From NCBI RefSeq assembly GCF_009495755.1, contig NZ_WIBJ01000030.1:248001-312000 (forward strand): a stretch of DNA of 64,000 nt. Reading direction: 5' to 3'. Positions 58,816 to 64,000 of this stretch are shown piece after piece (the stretch's first letter is position 1; every line of letters starts with the position of its first letter). Under the pieces are notes generated by a model. That model did no database searches. It was given only the letters and a program-made list of their open reading frames with translations, and had not been told where the DNA came from. Source of the stretch: Flavobacterium sp. LMO8 (GTDB lineage Bacteria > Bacteroidota > Bacteroidia > Flavobacteriales > Flavobacteriaceae). Both the position numbers and the translations under genes were made by a program.

Positions 58816-61035
58816 CTAACTATTATAAACCCTAGTTACCTTATCAATTCCATCTACTTTTTTGATGTTTTCGATTAGTTTTTTAAGGATGGTATTGTTT
58901 TGAACTACCACTGCCACTTGTCCGTAGAATATACCCGCTTCGGAATTTAGGGAAATACTTTGGATATTTACATGCATTTGATTTGATATTACTTTTGTTA
59001 GTTCATTAGTAAGTCCTAAAATATCCATTCCTGTAATTTTTAATATTGCTTTAAATTCTTCTTGTGATGAATCAACCCATTTTGCAGGAATAATTCGATA
59101 GGCATAATTCGATTGCATGCTAATAGCATTTGGACAGTCTTTTCTGTGTACTTTTATTCCTTCATTAATACTAACAAATCCAAACACTTCATCTCCAGGA
59201 ATTGGGTTACAACAACTTGATAATTTATAATCTAATTTGTCTTGTTCTGAACCAAATACTAATAAATCGTATTTTTTACTGATTTCATTTTTATGAATTT
59301 GTTCCGGTTGATTAGATGGCGATCGTTTTATAGTTTTCTTAAAGAAATTAACCAATGTGTTGCTTTTTTGAGCAGCATAATCTTTTAGTTGTTGGTTTTC
59401 GATAGCCCCAATTCCAGATCGGTAATATAAGTCTAAACTGGTTTGCAACTTAAAGAAGTTGACCAATTCATTAGTTGTATTTTCGTTAAGTACAATTTTT
59501 AAATGGCGTAATTTTCGAGTAAGAATTTCTTTTCCGTCTTCGGCAATCTTTTTAGTGTTTTCGTTTAAAACGTTTTTAATTTTATTTTTCGCTCTCGAAG
59601 TAGTTACATAATCTAGCCATTGCGATGTTGGTTTTTGATTCGCCGATGTAATAATTTCCACTTGATCGCCACTATTTAAAACATGATTTAGCGGAACTAA
59701 TTTCCCGTTTACTCTAGTTCCTCTTGTTTTTACACCAATTTCTGAGTGAATACTGAAAGCGAAATCTAGTGAAGTAGCTCCTTTTGGTAATGATTTAATT
59801 TCACCTTTTGGAGTGAACACATAGATTTCTTTGGCATACAAATTCAGTTTAAAATCTTCTACAAAGTCAACTGCATTGGCACTAGAATTTTCTAAAGCTT
59901 CTTTTAATTGGTTTAACCAAATTTCCAAACCGTGTTCTTCAGTGGCACCATTTTTATATTTGTAATGCGCTGCGTAGCCTTTTTCTGCAATTTCATCCAT
60001 ACGTTCACTTCGCACCTGAATTTCTACCCAACGCCCTTTCGGACCCATTACGGTAATATGAAGTGCTTCATAACCAGATGATTTTGGAGAAGAAATCCAA
60101 TCTCGTAATCTACTTGGCGAAGGTCGATAATGATCGGTAACTACTGAATAAATTTTCCAAGCAATGAACTTTTCGTCGTGTTGATTTGATTTGTAAATAA
60201 TTCGAAGCGCAAATTTGTCGTATACTTCGTCAAAAGTAACGCCTTGAGCTTTCATCTTTCTACGAATGGAGTAAATTGATTTTGGACGACCTTTGATTGT
60301 AAATTCTATTCCTTCGTCAACCATCGATTTACTTAATACATCTGAAATAGTTTTGATATATTCGTCTTGCTCTTCTTTGGTTTCTTTAATTTTACTTACA
60401 ATATCGTTGTAAACTTCGGGTTCAGTATATTTTAAACCTAAGTCTTCTAATTTGGTTTTGATGTTATATAATCCTAAACGATGGGCTAGTGGTGCATAAA
60501 TATAAAGTGTTTCGGAAGCAATTTTGGCTTGCTTGTAATCCACCATACTTCCCATGGTTTGCATGTTGTGTAATCTATCAGCAATTTTAATTAAAATTAC
60601 CCGAACATCATCGTTCAATGTTAATAACATTTTACGGAAATTTTCTGCTTGTACCGAAATTTCTTGATCGGTTTTAACTTTGGCAATCTTGGTCAAACCT
60701 TCAACCAATTGAGCAATCTTTGGGTTGAACATTTTTTCAATATCCTGAACCGTAATATCAGTATCTTCCACCACATCATGCATCAAGGCAGCCGCAATCG
60801 AAGTGGCTCCTAAACCAATGTCTCTAGCTACAATTTTAGCTACAGCAATAGGATGGAAAATATAGGCTTCTCCCGATTTTCTACGTTGGTCTTTATGGGC
60901 ATCAACAGCTACATCAAATGCTTTACGGATGATTTTTTTGTCTTCAACCGTAAGTGTTTGATAACTGATGCGAAGTAATTCTTTATATTCTTGCGCGATT
61001 GCTTTGTTTTCGGCTTCTAATTCTAACTCTGTCAT
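58816..61035 (-). CDS. Bifunctional (p)ppGpp synthetase/hydrolase (RelA/SpoT family)
   Basis: A 739-residue stringent-response enzyme. The HD hydrolase domain (about 45-195) has FHPIAVAKIVA and ALMHDVVEDTD (His86-Asp87), with the later IKIADRLHNMQTM. The synthetase domain (about 240-350) has GRPKSIYSIRRKMKAQG and YEALHITVMGPKGRWVEIQV. The TGS domain (about 395-455, IYVFTPKGEIKSLPKGATSL) and the C-terminal ACT domain (about 660-739) follow. All key HD residues appear intact, so both activities are expected. Confidence 0.95.
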   Translation of the reverse strand: MTELELEAENKAIAQEYKELLRISYQTLTVEDKKIIRKAFDVAVDAHKDQRRKSGEAYIFHPIAVAKIVARDIGLGATSIAAALMHDVVEDTDITVQDIEKMFNPKIAQLVEGLTKIAKVKTDQEISVQAENFRKMLLTLNDDVRVILIKIADRLHNMQTMGSMVDYKQAKIASETLYIYAPLAHRLGLYNIKTKLEDLGLKYTEPEVYNDIVSKIKETKEEQDEYIKTISDVLSKSMVDEGIEFTIKGRPKSIYSIRRKMKAQGVTFDEVYDKFALRIIYKSNQHDEKFIAWKIYSVVTDHYRPSPSRLRDWISSPKSSGYEALHITVMGPKGRWVEIQVRSERMDEIAEKGYAAHYKYKNGATEEHGLEIWLNQLKEALENSSANAVDFVEDFKLNLYAKEIYVFTPKGEIKSLPKGATSLDFAFSIHSEIGVKTRGTRVNGKLVPLNHVLNSGDQVEIITSANQKPTSQWLDYVTTSRAKNKIKNVLNENTKKIAEDGKEILTRKLRHLKIVLNENTTNELVNFFKLQTSLDLYYRSGIGAIENQQLKDYAAQKSNTLVNFFKKTIKRSPSNQPEQIHKNEISKKYDLLVFGSEQDKLDYKLSSCCNPIPGDEVFGFVSINEGIKVHRKDCPNAISMQSNYAYRIIPAKWVDSSQEEFKAILKITGMDILGLTNELTKVISNQMHVNIQSISLNSEAGIFYGQVAVVVQNNTILKKLIENIKKVDGIDKVTRVYNS

Positions 61036-61094
61036 ACAATTAATTCAAGTACTTAAATGTACTACAAATAAACAAAAAATCAAACTACAAGCAC

Positions 61095-61120
61095 AAAAAA
61101 AAAGCGCCTAAGCGCTTTAA
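61095..61120 (-). terminator. Terminator after the second serine hydrolase gene
   Basis: Stem AAAGCGC / GCGCTTT with a short loop and minus-strand T-run of nine. It lies close to the stop at 61124. Confidence 0.8.
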
Positions 61121-61123
61121 ATA

Positions 61124-62668
61124 TTATTTTCGATTAAAATCTAAATCATGAAAATCATAGCTAAAATCGGTTAATGGAGAAATTGCTTTCATTTTTAGAT
61201 TTTGTGGTTTTCCATTTTCATCTAAACTAACAAAAATAAAAGCATCTGCATGAAAAAAGGCATTGTTCCATTTTACGGCATAAATGTTTTCTTTGTAATA
61301 AAAGACTTCTCCTGCTAGTTGTTTAGAACGTAAGGACTGAAAATATAATTTATTTTTTTTAAACGTTAAAGTGATATCTCCAAACCAATTATCAGAATAC
61401 ATTCCTTGTAATTGTTCAAACTTATTTTTAATATTTTTATCATTCTTATTTTTTTCAATATTTTTCCATACTTCTTCGTTTACTTTATCTGTGCCAGAAA
61501 TTACATTTTTCTCACTTCTACTGTATATTGCAACTAAATCTATTTTAGGAATATTCAAGTAACTATTCTTGATAGTATTGGTTATTGCAGTAAAAGCAGA
61601 ACCTGATTGTTGATTTGTAAGTACAATAATTCCTAAATTTAATTCAGGTATCATTGTAACTTGAGTTACCATTCCCTCAAGACCACCAGTATGAGTAACT
61701 TCTTTATACCCTTTTACATCGCTAAGAAACCATCCCAGCCCATAACCACCGAAATGAGTATTGTAAGGAGGTATTGTTGTTTTTGGAATTATTGTTTGTA
61801 ATGACCACATATCATTAAGTAATTCTGGACTAAATAATTGATTGTTATTTTCAGGATTTTTCCCTTTATTTAATAATGTAAGTAGCCATTTATTTAAATC
61901 GTTTACAGAAGAATATATTCCGCCAGCAGCATCTAAGATAGGGTTTTTATATCTTGAAATGGGTTTTAATTTTTCTTGTATTGGAACATGAGGAGTAGCT
62001 ATATTGGTTGTGTCTTTAAGTCTTTTAAAACTACCTGCTGTTCTATTCATACTTAAAGGAGAAGTAATTCTTGACTCTATAAATTCGCTCCAACTATTAC
62101 CTGAAACTTTTGCTATTACTTCTCCAGCAACAATGTATAATAAATTGTCATAATCAAATTGTGTTCTAAAATTTGAAACAGGTTTTAGAAATCTCAAATT
62201 ATGAATAATATCTTTTGATGTAAAATTGTTTCCATCTGGCCAAATCATTAAGTCTCCAGCTCCTAAACCTAAGCCACTTCTATGTGTTAATAAGTCTCTA
62301 ATTGTAAATTCGTTAGTTACATAATCATTGTACATTTTAAAATCGGGTAGATAAGAGATTACTTTATCGTCCCAGTTTAATTTTCCTTCGTCAATAAGAA
62401 TCGCAAGTGCGGCTGCTGTGAATGCTTTGCTGTTTGAAGCAATTCCAAAAAGAGTATTTTCGTCCACTTTTTGATTTGTAACAATAGAAGTTACACCATA
62501 TCCTTTTGAATGGATTACTTTTCCATCTTTAATCACAGAAACGGCAATTCCAGGCACATTAAAAGCCGTTAATGAATTGGTTACTAACTGATCAATTTCT
62601 GTAGGAGAAATTTGCGATTGAATAGCTAAGGAAATAGAAAAACAAGCTATTAATAATTTTATTTTCAT
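61124..62668 (-). CDS. Serine hydrolase of the beta-lactamase class C type with a C-terminal extension
   Basis: A 514-residue exported protein. Signal peptide ends near QSQ. The SxxK is Ser78-Lys81 in GIASNSKAFTAAAL. YxN is Tyr-Asp-Asn in FDYDNLLYIVAGEV, and the third motif is HTG in VTHTGGLEGMVTQ. The C-terminal 120 residues match the DUF3471-like domain after such hydrolases (LQGMYSDNWFGDITLTFK). It follows the TrmH gene after 12 bases and likely shares its transcript. Probably a peptidase or esterase rather than a drug-resistance enzyme. Confidence 0.88.
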   Translation of the reverse strand: MKIKLLIACFSISLAIQSQISPTEIDQLVTNSLTAFNVPGIAVSVIKDGKVIHSKGYGVTSIVTNQKVDENTLFGIASNSKAFTAAALAILIDEGKLNWDDKVISYLPDFKMYNDYVTNEFTIRDLLTHRSGLGLGAGDLMIWPDGNNFTSKDIIHNLRFLKPVSNFRTQFDYDNLLYIVAGEVIAKVSGNSWSEFIESRITSPLSMNRTAGSFKRLKDTTNIATPHVPIQEKLKPISRYKNPILDAAGGIYSSVNDLNKWLLTLLNKGKNPENNNQLFSPELLNDMWSLQTIIPKTTIPPYNTHFGGYGLGWFLSDVKGYKEVTHTGGLEGMVTQVTMIPELNLGIIVLTNQQSGSAFTAITNTIKNSYLNIPKIDLVAIYSRSEKNVISGTDKVNEEVWKNIEKNKNDKNIKNKFEQLQGMYSDNWFGDITLTFKKNKLYFQSLRSKQLAGEVFYYKENIYAVKWNNAFFHADAFIFVSLDENGKPQNLKMKAISPLTDFSYDFHDLDFNRK

Positions 62669-62680
62669 GTTGTATAGTTT

Positions 62681-63472
62681 TTAAAATCCACGTTGTCTTT
62701 TAGCTTCAAAAAGTAAAATAGCAGCAGCAACTGAAACATTCATAGAATCGATTTCGCCTTGCATTGGAATGATGATGTTTTTAGTGCTTTCTGTTCTCCA
62801 TTTTTCGGATAAGCCTGTGGCTTCTGTTCCAACCACTAAAGCAGTAGGAGTGGTGTAATTTTGAGTATGGTATTCAGTAGAATCTTGTAAAGTAGCGGAA
62901 TAAATATTAATGTTATTTTCTTTCAAATAATCAATTACTTCTTCAGTAGTTCCAACAGCAATTTGTCGGGTAAACAAACAACCAACACTAGAACGAACGA
63001 TGTTTGGATTGTATAAATCGCTTTTTGGATTGGCGATAATTACAGAATCAATGTTTGCAGCATCAGCTGTTCTTAAAATGGCACCAACGTTTCCGGGTTT
63101 TTCTAAGGATTCTCCAACTAATATTAGTGGGTTTTTAGAAAGTTTTAAATCGGATAAGGCTAACGATTTTGTTTTGGCAATGGCTAAAATGCCTTCGGTA
63201 GTATCGCGATAGGCTAATTTTTGATATACCTCTTTTGAAATTTCGATAATCTCGACTTCGCTCGATTTGACAAGGTTATTTATTTCTCTATTCGAAATGA
63301 TTTCGGGTAAAAATAGAATGGTTTCTAATTCATAACCTCCTTTTAATGCCAATTCAATTTCGCGTTTTCCTTCAATTAAAAAAGTGCCCGTTTGCTTACG
63401 AACTTTTGCTTTTTCTTGCAATTGGACTAACGATTTAATAAACGGATTTTGAACCGAGGTGATTTGTTTCAT
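62681..63472 (-). CDS. TrmH/SpoU-family RNA 2'-O-methyltransferase
   Basis: A 263-residue SPOUT methyltransferase. It starts MKQITSVQNPFIKSL, with the substrate-binding L-domain KVRKQTGTFLIEGKREIEL, followed by LVGESLEKPGNVGAILRTAD, ALVVGTEATGLSEKW and IIPMQGEIDSMNVSVAAAIL, the knotted SAM site. It methylates rRNA or tRNA ribose. An in-frame repeat-derived tract (LVKSSEVEIIEIS, 63250-63273) interrupts the N-terminal part. ATG 63472 is chosen because the longer frame begins in the promoter. Confidence 0.92.
   Translation of the reverse strand: MKQITSVQNPFIKSLVQLQEKAKVRKQTGTFLIEGKREIELALKGGYELETILFLPEIISNREINNLVKSSEVEIIEISKEVYQKLAYRDTTEGILAIAKTKSLALSDLKLSKNPLILVGESLEKPGNVGAILRTADAANIDSVIIANPKSDLYNPNIVRSSVGCLFTRQIAVGTTEEVIDYLKENNINIYSATLQDSTEYHTQNYTTPTALVVGTEATGLSEKWRTESTKNIIIPMQGEIDSMNVSVAAAILLFEAKRQRGF
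63250..63273. repeat. CTCGACTTCG-type repeat inside the TrmH gene
   Basis: TCTCGACTTCGCTCGATTTG followed by ACAA. Matches the intergenic palindrome at 7066-7092 at most positions. It is in frame and encodes LVKSSEVE. Confidence 0.6.
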
Positions 63473-63490
63473 GAATAAGAAATTATAGAG

Positions 63491-63498
63491 CAAAAGTA
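63491..63498 (-). promoter_or_regulatory. Bacteroidota -7 promoter element of the TrmH gene
   Basis: Minus strand TACTTTTG, exact consensus, 18 bases before ATG 63472. It directly abuts the terminator of the upstream amidohydrolase gene. Confidence 0.6.
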
Positions 63499-63499
63499 C

Positions 63500-63533
63500 A
63501 AAAAAAGCCTCTCATTTACTGAAAGGCTTTTGG
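63500..63533 (-). terminator. Terminator after the amidohydrolase gene
   Basis: Stem AAAAGCCTTTC / GAGAGGCTTTT-like with a short loop and minus-strand T-run. Two bases after the stop at 63536. Confidence 0.75.
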
Positions 63534-63535
63534 TC

Positions 63536-64000
63536 TTATTTTTTTTGTTGTTCGAATTTTCCTTTGTAACGTTCATACAATTCGGTGTGGTGACTTTCTA
63601 AACTGATTTGTCTTCCGTCAATAAAAGCGAATGAAATTACATTGGTTTTCATATCCAAAGCATCGCCTTCAGAAATAAATAATGTAGCACTTTTACCAGA
63701 TTCTAACGTTCCGTATTGGTTGTCAATTCCTAAAATTTTAGCTGAATTTCCTGTAATTAATTGTAATGCTTGTTCTTTTGTTAATCCCCAAGCGGCACAA
63801 GTTCCAGCGTAAAACGGAAGATTTCTGGTTTGCATACGTTCCATATCGCCTGCATTTTGTAATGCAACTAAAACGCCTGCATCTACTAATAATTTAGCAT
63901 TTTTGTATGGTAAATTTACATCTTCATCTTCCAATAATGGTAAACTATGTACGCGATTTAATAAAACAGAAACGTTGTTTTCTTTTAATAATGTACCTAC
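63536..64000 (-). CDS. Amidohydrolase-family protein, C-terminal part (cut by the window edge)
   Basis: The frame is open from the stop to the window end, 154 residues, so the gene continues beyond 64000. It shows LLVDAGVLVALQNAGDMERM, then AAWGLTKEQALQLITGNSAKILGID and GTLESGKSATLFISEGD, the C-terminal beta-sandwich end of imidazolonepropionase-like metal hydrolases. The metal ligands near the N-terminus lie outside the window. Exact substrate unknown. Confidence 0.85.
   Translation of the reverse strand, partial: VGTLLKENNVSVLLNRVHSLPLLEDEDVNLPYKNAKLLVDAGVLVALQNAGDMERMQTRNLPFYAGTCAAWGLTKEQALQLITGNSAKILGIDNQYGTLESGKSATLFISEGDALDMKTNVISFAFIDGRQISLESHHTELYERYKGKFEQQKK

Overview
The window is AT-rich chromosomal DNA from a member of the Flavobacteriaceae, most likely Flavobacterium or a close relative. 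The evidence is: Bacteroidota-type promoters (a TANNTTTG -7 box, often with TTG about 19-20 bases upstream) in front of many genes; the order rpmB-rpmG-DUF4295-ftsY; a bacillithiol gene (bshC); many short lipoproteins with an SC(K/S/N/G) lipobox; and few Shine-Dalgarno sequences. I see no prophage, transposase, CRISPR array, plasmid gene or defence island. This is mostly core genome, broken up by many families of short interspersed repeats.

Layout. 0-10 kb: small hypothetical and lipoprotein genes, a GlcD-type flavin oxidase, the methylmalonyl-CoA mutase chaperone MeaB, a MATE exporter, a LolD/MacB-type ABC ATPase, a methyltransferase and an ABC-F protein. 10-20 kb: a CocE-type hydrolase, a GT2 glycosyltransferase, a 2-oxoacid dehydrogenase E2, a YARHG lipoprotein, a DnaQ-like exonuclease, an FAH hydrolase, an Hpt protein, CinA and the L28/L33/DUF4295 operon. 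20-31 kb: FtsY, a small membrane protein, a serine hydrolase, a DUF721 protein, Ndk, a SUMF1-fold protein, BshC, a radical SAM protein and a hybrid histidine kinase. 31-42 kb: a biotin-dependent acyl-CoA carboxylase operon (biotin carrier, biotin carboxylase, carboxyltransferase), a LysM/NlpC cell-wall hydrolase, RimO, a FadL-type porin, a Trp/Asn/Gly-rich lipoprotein and prolyl-tRNA synthetase. 42-49 kb: four identical tandem tRNA-Glu genes, S20, TypA/BipA, a DUF349 protein and AroE. 49-64 kb: a probably split bacterial-PH-like membrane protein, a DUF368 polyprenyl-phosphate transporter, a TPR protein, a class III aminotransferase, an OstA/LptA-like protein, PurA, a Fur-family regulator, RelA/SpoT, a second serine hydrolase, a SpoU RNA methyltransferase and the C-terminus of an amidohydrolase.

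How the genes work together. The carboxylase operon and MeaB point to a propionyl-CoA/methylmalonyl-CoA route. S20, L28, L33, ProRS, TypA, RimO, TrmH and tRNA-Glu are translation functions. FtsY, OstA, DUF368, FadL, LolD-like and LysM/NlpC proteins serve the envelope. RelA/SpoT, Fur, Hpt and the hybrid kinase are regulatory.

The most unusual aspect is the repeats. The same kinds of short low-complexity or palindromic repeat occur between genes and also in frame inside coding sequences (O-methyltransferase, MATE C-terminus, radical SAM protein, TrmH, glycosyltransferase), where they encode tracts such as QVQLQS. A diverged pair of inverted composite repeats brackets the DUF349 region. I did not find a clearly new multi-gene system.
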